Origin: Chloroflexales bacterium
GTDB taxonomy: Bacteria; Chloroflexota; Chloroflexia; Chloroflexales; Chloroflexaceae
Assembly: GCA_022360155.1 (NCBI GenBank)
Contig: JAKSDJ010000742.1
Span: 1 to 41,106 of the forward strand
Direction: 5' to 3'
Length of the DNA: 41,106 bases
Position 1 is the stretch's first letter. The number at the start of each line of letters is the position of its first letter. Made by a program: the position numbers and the translations under genes. Under the pieces are notes generated by a model. That model worked only from the letters and a program-made list of their open reading frames with translations, did not search any database and was not told where the DNA came from. Positions 15,681-24,085 of this stretch are shown here, piece by piece.

Positions 15681-16712
15681 CTAGGCTGGGCGAGTCGGCA
15701 GGTGAAGCAGCAAGTTCTCCAATGCGAGTTGCGGGTTGACATTCTCGCGGAGTTGTTGCGTGGTTGCGCCCAAACGCGACACAAAGGCATGCACCTGCGC
15801 CAACTCACAGTTGTGCGCGTCGCGCTCCAACGCGTCGAGACGATCGATATGGGTGATATTCGCCGTACACCCAGCAGCCACGAGCAGCACATCGCGCCAC
15901 CAACTCTGCCACAACTCAAGCCAGGCAAAAACGGTCTCTTGTGCGCCGCCACGATACTCTTTGCTGCGTTCTTCCGCCCACCGAAACGAGAGGCTAAAGG
16001 TTTGGCGGTGTAACTCCAAGAGAGCATCAAGACGTTCCTGGGATGCCTGCCACTCATCAGGGGTTGCAGCCATTTGCAGCGCCCACCCAATCCGACCGCC
16101 GCTCTGGGCGGCAAGAAGCGCTGCTGTCTCTTGGTGCTGGCCGGCGCGTTCAATGAGGGCCTGCACCACTTGTTGACGAGGCAGCGGGCGTAGACGAATC
16201 GGCTGACAGCGTGAAACCACCGTTGGCAGGAGATCGGCGCTATTGGCAACAAGGATCAATGAGGCAAAGGACGGCGGTTCTTCGAGCGTTTTGAGCATTG
16301 CATTGGAAGCTTCTTCGTTCAATCGCTCGGCATCGTGCAGAATGAATATGCGACGACGACCTTCGTAAGGGCGCAGCGTAACATCACGCAGCCAGTCGCG
16401 GATCGTCCCGATTTTCAGCTCCTTTTGTCGGGCCGCTTCGTCAGCCTTGAGACCTGCAGCCTGGGTAGTCATACTGGTAATACGCACATCTGGATGATTG
16501 CCGCGCTCGATCCGGCGACAGTTCCGGCAGTTAAGACATGGAGCATCGGTCTCTTGGTCACAATTCATCGCCTGGGCTAACCTGAGCGCCAGCAATGCCT
16601 TACCAATCCCAGCAGGACCGCTGATCAGATATGCATGGGCATCGCGCCCATGTGCCAAACACTGGCGCAGATATTGCACTGCCCATTCATGTCCAATAAT
16701 GTCCCAGGCCAT
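15681..16712 (-). CDS. holB: DNA polymerase III delta' subunit
   Basis: 343 residues from ATG 16712; a GTG at 16721 adds three residues and sits closer to a GGGG, so the start is not certain. It is the clamp-loader delta' subunit, a AAA+ protein: WDIIGHE, Walker A GPAGIGKALLA, the zinc module CLNCRNCRR, the FILHDAERLNEEASNAMLKT region, LEEPP, and the VVSRCQPIRL (SRC) motif. Delta' usually has a degenerate P-loop, but here the GKA keeps Lys, as in many non-proteobacterial forms. It lies between fabF (41-50 bp upstream) and fur (downstream) on the same strand and is probably co-transcribed with them. Confidence 0.92.
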   Translation of the reverse strand: MAWDIIGHEWAVQYLRQCLAHGRDAHAYLISGPAGIGKALLALRLAQAMNCDQETDAPCLNCRNCRRIERGNHPDVRITSMTTQAAGLKADEAARQKELKIGTIRDWLRDVTLRPYEGRRRIFILHDAERLNEEASNAMLKTLEEPPSFASLILVANSADLLPTVVSRCQPIRLRPLPRQQVVQALIERAGQHQETAALLAAQSGGRIGWALQMAATPDEWQASQERLDALLELHRQTFSLSFRWAEERSKEYRGGAQETVFAWLELWQSWWRDVLLVAAGCTANITHIDRLDALERDAHNCELAQVHAFVSRLGATTQQLRENVNPQLALENLLLHLPTRPA

Positions 16713-16762
16713 AGTCGTCACAGCCCCAAGATGAGCAAAGCAAACCGCTTCCTAACTGATCG

Positions 16763-18190
16763 CTACCGTTGATCCAGGCGACGAAACACCAGAACCGCAT
16801 TGACCCCGCCAAAGCCAAATGAGTTCGACATCACAATTTGGAGATCGCCCCGACGCGCCATATTGGGCACATAGTCAAGGTCACAGTCGGGATCGGGGCT
16901 CTCCTGGTTGATGGTTGGCGGCAAAACGCCATGTTTGAGGGCAAGTATTGCAGCGGCAGCCTCGACTGCACCGGCGGCGCTGGTCAAGTGTCCAATCATC
17001 GACTTTGTCGAACTGATGGGGACACTGTATGCATATTCGCCGAAAACCTGTTTGATCGCCCTGGTCTCAGCAACATCGCCAACCGGCGTACTGGTTGCGT
17101 GCGCATTGATATAGTCTACCTGCTGCGGGGCGGTGCGAGCATTGGCCAGCGCCCGCCGGATCGCGCGGGCGGCCCCATCACCTTGTGGATCAGGCGCAGT
17201 CACGTGGTAAGCGTCGCAGGTGCTGGCATAACCAAGAATTTCCGCATAGATCGGCACACCACGACGGCGTGCGCTCGAAAGGCGTTCTAACACAAGTATC
17301 CCGGCGCCTTCGGCAGGGACAAAGCCGTCGCGTTGAGCGTCAAAGGGGCAAGAAGCGCGGATGGGATCATCATTTCGCGTACTCAAAGCGCGCATTGCAC
17401 AAAAACTACCCAGGCTGAACTGGCTAATCGGCGCTTCGGTGCCGCCAGCCAGCATAATCTCCGCATCGCCGCGGCGGAGCACAGCAACGGCTTCACCAAT
17501 AGATTGACCGCTGGCAGCGCACGCCGTGCAGATGGACGAGTTATAGCCACGCAATCCTAGCTGGATAGAAACTTGGCAGGCCGGCATATTAGGCAACGCT
17601 GATGGGATGAACAGAGGGCTGATTTTCATTGGGCCCTTGTGGACTTGGGCCAGCATCGCCTGCTCGATATCCGGCATAGAGGTCGTGCCGCATCCGACCA
17701 AGACGCCAATCTGTTCCGAGTTGCTTATATCGACAGAGAGGCCTGCATCTTTCAAAGCCAGGCGTGCAGCTGCCACCGCAAATTGGCTGCTGCGCGACAT
17801 ACGCCGAGCTTCTTTAAAATCCATAAACTCGCGCGGATCAAAGCCATCAACTTCACCCGCAATCTGGCAGGAGAAGCTGCTCGGATCAAGCTGGGTAATC
17901 CGTCTGACGGCGCTTTTACCCATAGAGACGCCTTCCCAGAAGGGGGTAATACCAATCCCAAAGGGTGTAACCAAGCCAAGGCCCGTCACAACAATACGCT
18001 GATCGGCGTCCATTTTATCGGTTAGAACTGGGGCAGGCGCCGTAAATGCTTCTTCATCTTGCAGGACTTCAGCCAAGAGTTTATCAATCTGTTCTTCGAT
18101 GGTTTTGGTTGTAGATGTACCTTGCAAAGACACAAATGATAGGAGGCGCTGTCGTAGCGCTTCCCGTTGATTGTCTGTGATCTGCGCCAT
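16763..18190 (-). CDS. fabF: 3-oxoacyl-[ACP] synthase II with an N-terminal extension
   Basis: Condenses malonyl-ACP with acyl-ACP in fatty-acid elongation. The thiolase-fold signatures are complete: active-site Cys in ICTACAASGQSIGEA, the first His in NAHATSTPVGD, the second in STKSMIGHLTSAAGAVEA, and the Gly-rich end SNSFGFGGVNAVLVF. Canonical FabF begins at RIVVTGLGLVTP, here residue 64. The frame runs 59 residues further upstream (start 18190) with a polar helical composition, including TIEEQIDKLLAEVLQDEE. A Met at residue 60 (position 18013) could be the true start, but no good ribosome site stands before it. Overall 475 residues against about 412. Confidence 0.93.
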   Translation of the reverse strand: MAQITDNQREALRQRLLSFVSLQGTSTTKTIEEQIDKLLAEVLQDEEAFTAPAPVLTDKMDADQRIVVTGLGLVTPFGIGITPFWEGVSMGKSAVRRITQLDPSSFSCQIAGEVDGFDPREFMDFKEARRMSRSSQFAVAAARLALKDAGLSVDISNSEQIGVLVGCGTTSMPDIEQAMLAQVHKGPMKISPLFIPSALPNMPACQVSIQLGLRGYNSSICTACAASGQSIGEAVAVLRRGDAEIMLAGGTEAPISQFSLGSFCAMRALSTRNDDPIRASCPFDAQRDGFVPAEGAGILVLERLSSARRRGVPIYAEILGYASTCDAYHVTAPDPQGDGAARAIRRALANARTAPQQVDYINAHATSTPVGDVAETRAIKQVFGEYAYSVPISSTKSMIGHLTSAAGAVEAAAAILALKHGVLPPTINQESPDPDCDLDYVPNMARRGDLQIVMSNSFGFGGVNAVLVFRRLDQR

Positions 18191-18756
18191 AGACTAGCCT
18201 TATCTGCCTGGGTATTGGTGGTATGACAGGTCAGGCGTTGCGTGAACGCCGTCTCGCCAATCTCGCTATGATTGAACAGTTAAAATGAGTGTAAATCCAA
18301 TCTTTCGATTATAGCATGCCCGTTGGGAAGGCGCAAAAGTTCTTAACACTGCACAGAGACGATCTGCGCTTTTCTACGCTTTATTGTCATAACCATACAT
18401 CTAACCCAGGCATTGTCTTAAACTACATCCATAACGTTTTTATAACCTAAATTTAATGATAATACAGACAATACAAGCAACAAACATTGATGTAGTACTA
18501 AACATGGGCAGGACACACTTGCTATATTCAGCAACTTTACGTACAATGCAGCGGTACACATCGCAAAAATTCTATGAATCCTTGAAAAAAGCATGTCGCT
18601 ATGCTGCCACCAGATACATAATTTAGGGTCGGCCGCGTAGTTCGTGTCATCCGTTGACACAAACTGTGTGGCGTATCCGTAAGCCCTCGATACATCTAAA
18701 AGCCGGCTCGTAAATGAAGCTAGCCGGCGCATCTGTCGGTCGAAGGTTCCGGCTTA
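18191..18756. other. AT-rich intergenic region
   Basis: No convincing gene. A 104-codon open frame on the minus strand (18418-18732) has a Cys-rich, irregular composition and no ribosome site. A small palindrome lies at 18701-18728 (AGCCGGCT ... TAGCCGGC). The composition is much lower in GC than the neighbouring genes. Confidence 0.5.
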
Positions 18757-18898
18757 CTAGTACTACAACGAGACTTCCAGACCCACCTCGTTGGAACGCC
18801 GTCGACCATGTCACCCTGAGCGTCGCGAAGGGTCTCGCACCCGCTTACCCGGCGATTCGTCACGTCGTGCAGCATGACATGGCTCGTCGTAGTACTAG
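18757..18898. mobile_element. MITE-like element, 142 bp
   Basis: Inverted ends CTAGTACTACAACGAG (18757-18772) and CTCGTCGTAGTACTAG (18883-18898) match at 15 of 16 positions. A second pair lies inside, CCATGTCA (18806-18813) and TGACATGG (18875-18882). No coding capacity. The middle contains CACCCTGAGCGTCGCGAAGG, a sequence type that recurs as a dispersed repeat in many bacterial genomes. No clear target duplication. Confidence 0.6.
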
Positions 18899-18984
18899 GC
18901 TCAAGAACAACTCTATGTGCGAGTCGTTTGCGGGATGAATTTCGCTCGCATCACTGCTTTTGGACAAGCTTCTAGGTGGTGAAT

Positions 18985-20340
18985 ATGTACGATCTTGTTA
19001 TCCAAAATTGTCACATCTTACAATTCAAAGGGCAAACTGCAGTGGTGTTGCCCAACCACTCCATTGCCATTTCAGACAGCAAGATCGCCGCAATTGCCCC
19101 TGACATCAGCGCAGGGTTGTCCCGCGAATCAATCCAGGCACATGGCATGCTGGCCATTCCTGGACTGGTCAATGCCCACGCGCATATTGCAATGAGCCTC
19201 TTTCGCGGCGCTGTGGAAGATGTGCCTATCGATGTTTGGTTCAACGAATACATTTGGCCAATGGAGTCGAATCTCGAACCCGAAGATGTGTACTGGGGCG
19301 CATTATTAGCCTTGGCAGAGATGATCGAAGGCGGGGTTACATCTGTAGCAGATCACTATTTCGCAACACATGAGGTGGCACAAGCCATCGAGCAAGCTGG
19401 CACACGCGCGGTGTTAGCCTGGACTATTTTTGATCGCGCTCATGCTAAACAGCAGACGAAGAGCATGGCTGATTTTGTGGCGTGTTGGCACGGCGCTGCT
19501 GGAGGAAGAATCAGCACCTGGCTTGGGCCGCACTCGCCGTATGTGTGCGGTCGTGATCTGCTCGCACAAATGGCGCGCCAGGCACAGGAATTCGGTGTCG
19601 GAATTCATATCCATCTTGCTGAGACAGCGCAACAAGTTGAACAAAGCATAGCCCAATACGGTCGTACACCTGTGGCAGTAGCCCACGAAAGCGGACTATT
19701 TGCAATACCAGCCATTGCAGCCCATGTCGCCCATCTGGGTAAAGGAGATATGGAGCTATTACAAGCGCATGGTGTTGGGGTCGCTTGCTGTCCCAAAACT
19801 GCGATGAAACTTGGTTCGGGCGTCGCGCCAGTAGCAGCGATGCGCCAGGCGGGCATAACGGTTGGGGTTGGGACTGACGGCGCGGCAAGCAACAACACGT
19901 ATGACATCTTAGAGGCGACTCGGCTGCTGGCATTGTTACAGAAACATGAGATGCGCGATCCGCAAAGCATGCCGCTTGTCGAGGCGCTATCATTAGCAAC
20001 CCGTGATGGTGCGCGCGTTCTCGGCCTAAATGGGATGATCGGCGAACTAGAGATTGACATGCAAGCCGATATCGCCTTGCTTCAGCTCGAAGCAGCGCAT
20101 TTGCATCCCCGCCACGATGTCGTGGCGGACCTAGTCTATAGCGCCAAAGCAAGCGATGTTGACACTGTACTCGTAGCGGGCCGCGTACTTATGCAGGGGC
20201 GTCGGCTGCTTACGATCGACAAAGCTCAAATCATGCGCGAAACAGCCGCGCGCCGGGAACGCCTGACGCAACGGCTGCCTGAGCGCCGAATTCAAACTTA
20301 TCCAAGCAATGAAAACCCTGGGGCTGCATCATCAAAATAG
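18985..20340 (+). CDS. mtaD: MTA/SAH deaminase-type amidohydrolase
   Basis: 451 residues of the metal-dependent amidohydrolase superfamily. Metal ligands are visible: HAHIAMSLFRG (strand 1), HIHLAE (strand 5), HVAHL (strand 6), and GTDGAASNN (strand 8 Asp). With the IPGLVNAHAH and WPMESNL segments this fits 5-methylthioadenosine / S-adenosylhomocysteine deaminases, which release ammonia from the adenine ring to give an inosine form in methionine-cycle salvage; related TrzN/AtzB-type hydrolases are an alternative. I chose ATG 18985 because AGGTGGTG (18974-18981) is then a ribosome site; two GTG codons inside it would be poor starts. It is a single gene that converges on the small membrane gene at 20382. 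Confidence 0.85.
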   Translation: MYDLVIQNCHILQFKGQTAVVLPNHSIAISDSKIAAIAPDISAGLSRESIQAHGMLAIPGLVNAHAHIAMSLFRGAVEDVPIDVWFNEYIWPMESNLEPEDVYWGALLALAEMIEGGVTSVADHYFATHEVAQAIEQAGTRAVLAWTIFDRAHAKQQTKSMADFVACWHGAAGGRISTWLGPHSPYVCGRDLLAQMARQAQEFGVGIHIHLAETAQQVEQSIAQYGRTPVAVAHESGLFAIPAIAAHVAHLGKGDMELLQAHGVGVACCPKTAMKLGSGVAPVAAMRQAGITVGVGTDGAASNNTYDILEATRLLALLQKHEMRDPQSMPLVEALSLATRDGARVLGLNGMIGELEIDMQADIALLQLEAAHLHPRHDVVADLVYSAKASDVDTVLVAGRVLMQGRRLLTIDKAQIMRETAARRERLTQRLPERRIQTYPSNENPGAASSK

Positions 20341-20383
20341 GTATGCACCTGTATTTTCTCACATTTGCGATACGCACCTATTT
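20335..20383. terminator. Hairpin between convergent genes
   Basis: AAATAGGT (20335-20342) pairs with ACCTATTT (20376-20383), with an extra TGC/GCA pairing across a bulge. It overlaps the ends of both genes. It has no long T-run, so the terminator role is tentative. Confidence 0.35.
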
Positions 20384-20570
20384 AGCGCTTTCCTCGCCCT
20401 GTGACAATAATGGCAAATTGGAGCGCACAAAGCGCAACGCCAATACCGAGGAATATCAAAATACGTAGCGTTATACTGAGATTGGCTGGCAAATTCTGCA
20501 AAAACAGAACTGCTAATCCAATACTACTACCAACAATTGTGGCCTCTATCCATATTCGCCGTATGCGCAT
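20382..20570 (-). CDS. Small two-helix membrane protein
   Basis: 62 residues from the ATG at 20570, preceded by AAGGT. Two hydrophobic segments (ATIVGSSIGLAVLFL and ITLRILIFLGIGVALCALQF) with a positively charged N-terminus (MRIRR) and C-terminus (GRGKR). The open frame extends to 20627 but without a ribosome site there. Not recognised as a family; plausible but small. Confidence 0.5.
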   Translation of the reverse strand: MRIRRIWIEATIVGSSIGLAVLFLQNLPANLSITLRILIFLGIGVALCALQFAIIVTGRGKR

Positions 20571-20773
20571 GAGAGATGTACCTTGTTTGAACGCTAAGGC
20601 ATGGTTCAGGCCAGACGGTTCTGGCATTACGGGTTGGGAGTGTTGACAGGAGCAATGCCTTCCGGAAACCTTAATTGCTCGTTTTGTGACGATAAAGTCG
20701 CTTTAAAACAAGAAAAAAGACGCTTTGCAAATCTATGTCTCTCACTCAAAGTCAAACCAATTCCACCTAAGGT

Positions 20774-20962
20774 CTAATTACGAGATTCTTCCTGTCCAAC
20801 CTCGCGCCCTTGATCAAGCGTATAATCGCTGTTATCGATATAGGTTGGTTTGCGCGCCTCGCTGACAATAACGCCAAGCTGAACCAACAACCAGAAGATC
20901 CCCCAACCAAACAATATTAAAATCAAACTGCCGACAAAAAAGAGTATTACCAGCATGTCCAA
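20774..20962 (-). CDS. Small single-helix membrane protein with TTG start
   Basis: 62 residues. AGGAGG stands 6-7 bases before a TTG at 20962, whereas the nearest ATG (20956) would be 12 bases away, so TTG is the likely start. One N-terminal hydrophobic helix (LVILFFVGSLILILFGWGIF) is followed by a short polar tail with acidic residues. Not recognised. It may form a unit with the small membrane gene 203 bp downstream. Confidence 0.6.
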   Translation of the reverse strand: MDMLVILFFVGSLILILFGWGIFWLLVQLGVIVSEARKPTYIDNSDYTLDQGREVGQEESRN

Positions 20963-21286
20963 ATTCTACCTCCTGAAGTTCAAACATAGATACGGGTCAT
21001 CATGTTTTATGGATTAGCTCGAAGTGAAACATGCTTTGGCAGTAGAGATATGCATGCGATTTCACTGAAATGCTACGACCTATATAGCATGACGCGCGTG
21101 TCCAGCATATCCTTTCCTTGAGATCATGAACGTCGGCATGCACATTCTTCGAGCGCCGATGGTGCGAATATCACACATATCGACAAAAGAAACCTTTTGC
21201 CGCGTGTGCAAGCTCTACTCTATCTACTTGCGCCGTCAAGCAAACAGCGCAAACGCCAATGTGTCTCTATGCGCCTCTGGAGATCT
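20963..21286. other. Intergenic, nothing recognised
   Basis: 324 bp with no convincing gene, RNA or hairpin. An open frame on the plus strand from 21126 runs into the methyltransferase gene antisense and looks spurious. Confidence 0.5.
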
Positions 21287-22171
21287 TTACGAACGAACTG
21301 GTTCAATTGTCACAGTTGGCCACCAAATAACAGCAGCGTGGCGGGGCAGTGCGGGCGGTGACCAACTACCGTCATCATTGCGGACCAAGATTTCAGTGAT
21401 TGCAGCCAAAATTTCCGCATCACGGCGCGGCGCAGGGGCGTAACGTAGCCGGTGTCGAATCTCATGAAGCGCTTCGTCAGCACTGTTGAAGGAAAAACGG
21501 TTGATGAGGGGGACAAGTTCCATTGCAGCGGGAATGTTGAGTTGGTGGAGGGCATTAAAGGCTTCCATCGCGGCAGGAAGAGGCAAGCGAGGCATTCCGT
21601 GAAACCGTTCCCAGAATGGTGAAAGCGCAGTCGTTGGATGTTGTAGTCCCAGGTAGAGGTAGCAACTCCGTCGCGCTGCTTTGGTCATAGCCTCCAAGAA
21701 AGGGCCAATTTCGCGCACCGCATAGGCGACGTGGGCCGAGATCACGACATCAGCAGCAATCGCGCATTCCGTAGGCCACTGTGCGGCGATCACGTCGACG
21801 TTATGCAGTTGCTCCTCGATAAGGCGCCGTTCCAATTGAGCGCGCATCGCACCCGATGGCTCAAGGGCGATCACCTGAGCGGCAGCGCGCGATAGTAGCG
21901 GAATATAACGCCCGGCGCCGGCGCCGAGGTCGAGAACGGTGTCAGTAGCGCGAAGGCGCGGCAGCAGAAATTGCATAAATCCGTCGGGCTGTGGCGCTTG
22001 CCGACTGACCCGGGCAAATCGCGTCGCCCGCGTCGTCCATTCATCAACGTGATGCTCGAAGGCAGGATCGGTGGCCGCCTCGGCTTGTTCACGCTCGGCA
22101 TCATACATGCGTCGCCATACGTCAAGCCAGTCGTACCCGCCTGCGCCGAACTGTATCATTTTTGCAGCCAT
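21287..22171 (-). CDS. Class I SAM-dependent methyltransferase
   Basis: 294 residues with a Rossmann methyltransferase domain: motif I VLDLGAGAGRYIPLL near residue 82, the acidic end of strand 2 ALEPSGAM, and a strand-4 region DVVISAHVAYAVREIGPFL like small-molecule methyltransferases. The N-terminal 70 residues are helical and charged (WLDVWRRMYDAEREQAEAA). The C-terminal third carries SWSPPALPRHAAVIWW. Substrate unknown. No Shine-Dalgarno is clear before the ATG. It is transcribed away from the RodZ-like gene. Confidence 0.8.
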   Translation of the reverse strand: MAAKMIQFGAGGYDWLDVWRRMYDAEREQAEAATDPAFEHHVDEWTTRATRFARVSRQAPQPDGFMQFLLPRLRATDTVLDLGAGAGRYIPLLSRAAAQVIALEPSGAMRAQLERRLIEEQLHNVDVIAAQWPTECAIAADVVISAHVAYAVREIGPFLEAMTKAARRSCYLYLGLQHPTTALSPFWERFHGMPRLPLPAAMEAFNALHQLNIPAAMELVPLINRFSFNSADEALHEIRHRLRYAPAPRRDAEILAAITEILVRNDDGSWSPPALPRHAAVIWWPTVTIEPVRS

Positions 22172-22325
22172 TTATGTTCGCATTTGAGCAATACTATCGG
22201 AGCGCCAACGCCCATATTTACTTCCTATTGTAGCATACTTGGCGGCGCTGGGCAGTGCAAGCTGTTTGCTTGCATTTTGTCAGACTGAACCCGATTTCAA
22301 TACCAAACAGTTCACATGAACCATA

Positions 22326-22334
22326 TGGTATAAT
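22326..22334 (+). promoter_or_regulatory. Extended -10 promoter element of the RodZ-like gene
   Basis: TGGTATAAT at 22326-22334, about 75 nt upstream of the start codon. TTCACA at 22311 is too close (12 bp) to be its -35; extended -10 promoters can do without one. Confidence 0.5.
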
Positions 22335-22414
22335 TGGTGCAAGAACACAGCGCCATAACAATATATTTTATGGTACGAGAGTCTTTCTGAAGTAAGACGT
22401 GATAGAGTAGCGCT

Positions 22415-23242
22415 ATGAGTCAGCTCGGTGAACAATTGCGGCAAGCCCGTGAAGCACAAGGAATATCATTAGCCCAAGCAGCGGTTGAAACCCGCATCTT
22501 GCAGCAATCCTTGCTTGCGCTTGAAGAAGGTTCGTTTCATCGTCTCCCCGGCGATGTTGTGACTCGAGGCTTCATTCGCAATTATGCTCAGTATCTGGGC
22601 TTGCCCACTGAGGAGTTAATCGAAATCTACCGGCGTGAGCGTGGGGAGAGCGATAAGATTCGTGTTATTCCAGCAGCGCATCCACCTCCCAGACCTTCAT
22701 ACGCTCTGCCGAGCTTCCTGGGTGTTTTCTTTGTAACACTAGCGCTGGTCGGCTTGACATATATCGCCCTGAATGCGGTCGGACGGTTTAACGACGGCCA
22801 AGGGCTTGCTGGCAGAGCAGGAGCGGTAACGGAAATGCCGCCAACACCAACGGCGTTGGCAACACCGGGCAACGATTCGACCCCTGTGACCACCAGCATT
22901 CCCAATCGATTCACCCCCACACCTACAATCAGGACTGCTGGCGGTGCTGCGACACCAGCGGCAGGGACGCCAACTACAACACCAGAAGCGCCCATCGTCG
23001 TTGAGGTTAGCATTGCTGCGGATGCCAGCGGGGCTTCCTGGCTGCGGGTGTTGACCGACGATGTCAAAGTCTTCGAACGGATCATGCAGCCCGGCGAGCG
23101 AGAGGTCTTTCAGGCCAATCGCGAGTTCTTCATTCGCGCCGGAAACCCGCCGGTTGTCCAGGTGAGTGTCAATGGACTACAGCAAGGCACGCTTGGCATC
23201 GATGAAGGAATACCCGTAGATTGGTATTGGCCTCCTCGCTAG
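22415..23242 (+). CDS. RodZ-like protein (HTH, membrane helix, TPT linker, DUF4115)
   Basis: 275 residues in the RodZ order. Residues 1-75 form the HTH_25 domain (LGEQLRQAREAQGISLAQAA ... TRGFIRNYAQYLGL), which in RodZ binds MreB instead of DNA. Residues about 95-118 are the membrane helix (SFLGVFFVTLALVGLTYIA). Residues about 135-190 are a Thr/Pro/Ala-rich linker. The last 80 residues (VEVSIAADASGASWLRVLTDD ... FIRAGNPPVVQVSVNG) form the extracytoplasmic DUF4115 beta domain. A role in cell shape is expected where MreB is present; many Chloroflexota keep RodZ-like proteins without classic rods, so this is open. It has its own extended -10. A perfect 14-bp palindrome (23234-23247) covers the stop codon. 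Confidence 0.85.
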   Translation: MSQLGEQLRQAREAQGISLAQAAVETRILQQSLLALEEGSFHRLPGDVVTRGFIRNYAQYLGLPTEELIEIYRRERGESDKIRVIPAAHPPPRPSYALPSFLGVFFVTLALVGLTYIALNAVGRFNDGQGLAGRAGAVTEMPPTPTALATPGNDSTPVTTSIPNRFTPTPTIRTAGGAATPAAGTPTTTPEAPIVVEVSIAADASGASWLRVLTDDVKVFERIMQPGEREVFQANREFFIRAGNPPVVQVSVNGLQQGTLGIDEGIPVDWYWPPR

Positions 23243-23585
23243 CGAGGCGATCATTCCTGACAGTCCATCTATTCGATTTGGGGTCGACCAAAGAGAGCAA
23301 TCCTAGAATAACTATCTGGGCAGGGCGGCAACAGAGCCAAGAATAACGTGTGCTCTTATAGAAGCCGCGCGGAGATACTTTGCAGTGCCAGTTTTGAAGC
23401 CAACGATTGCAGAGAGCTCGCAGCGCCGCAATAATAAGCGCCCGATACGATCGCTCTATGCAGTGTAACCAGAATCTGCGGCACATGTTCAGGACGTATT
23501 CAGACAGATGTGCAGTAGACAAGGTGATGTGATTCGATAATTCACACCTACAAGTGGGTTAGCACAATAATTAACGGGAAGGAAT
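23243..23585. other. Intergenic, nothing recognised
   Basis: 343 bp without a convincing gene. No clear promoter or hairpin apart from the palindrome at the end of the RodZ-like gene. Confidence 0.5.
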
Positions 23586-24083
23586 ATGGCAGCAGAAAGC
23601 ACTTTTGATATCGTATCCGAGTTCGATCATCAGGAGCTTGCCAACGCAGTCGATCAAGCGTTGCGCGAGATCCGAACGCGCTATGATTTGAAAGATACGA
23701 AGACGACAATAGACTTGGCGAAGACCGAGCTGACCCTTTCGACAGAGAGTGAGATGCACTTGAGCAGTGTCCGTGATATTCTTGAAACCAAAGCGCTGCG
23801 CCGGAATCTGTCATTAAAAATTTTCAGTTACGGCAAAGTCGAGGATAGCAGCGGCGGGCGCGTCCGCCAGGTCGTTACCCTGCAACAGGGCATCAACAGC
23901 GACCTCGCCAAGAAGATCCAGAAGCTCATTCGTGATCAGTTCCCCAAAGTACAGCCGCGTATCCAGGGTGAGACGCTGCGGGTGGGCAGCAAGAGCAAAG
24001 ACGAGTTACAAAATGTTATTCAGTTCCTTCGCGAGGAAGCAGAAAATCTGCCAGTACCGTTACAATTTACGAATTACCGATAG
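23586..24083 (+). CDS. yajQ: YajQ-family nucleotide-binding protein (DUF520)
   Basis: 165 residues matching YajQ over the full length: [20 protein letters not shown] at the N-terminus, [10 protein letters not shown], the SKDELQ motif and the end FTNYR. YajQ proteins have two ferredoxin-like domains and bind nucleotides or RNA; some (Xanthomonas) bind cyclic di-GMP and act on transcription. That function is not established for this phylum. GGGAAGG lies just before the ATG. The stop codon is followed after two bases by the ATG of rimO, so the two are translationally close and co-transcribed. Confidence 0.93.
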   Translation: MAAESTFDIVSEFDHQELANAVDQALREIRTRYDLKDTKTTIDLAKTELTLSTESEMHLSSVRDILETKALRRNLSLKIFSYGKVEDSSGGRVRQVVTLQQGINSDLAKKIQKLIRDQFPKVQPRIQGETLRVGSKSKDELQNVIQFLREEAENLPVPLQFTNYR

Positions 24084-24085
24084 GC

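Noticed and set aside
18418-18938. Two open frames in the gap before the deaminase gene
   Set aside because: No ribosome site, irregular composition, and one of them spans the MITE-like element.
21126-21443. 105-codon plus-strand frame
   Set aside because: Its second half is antisense to the methyltransferase gene, and nothing in the first half looks coding.
22306-22334. Full -35/-10 promoter before the RodZ-like gene
   Set aside because: TTCACA is only 12 bp from the TATAAT, too close; only the extended -10 is kept.
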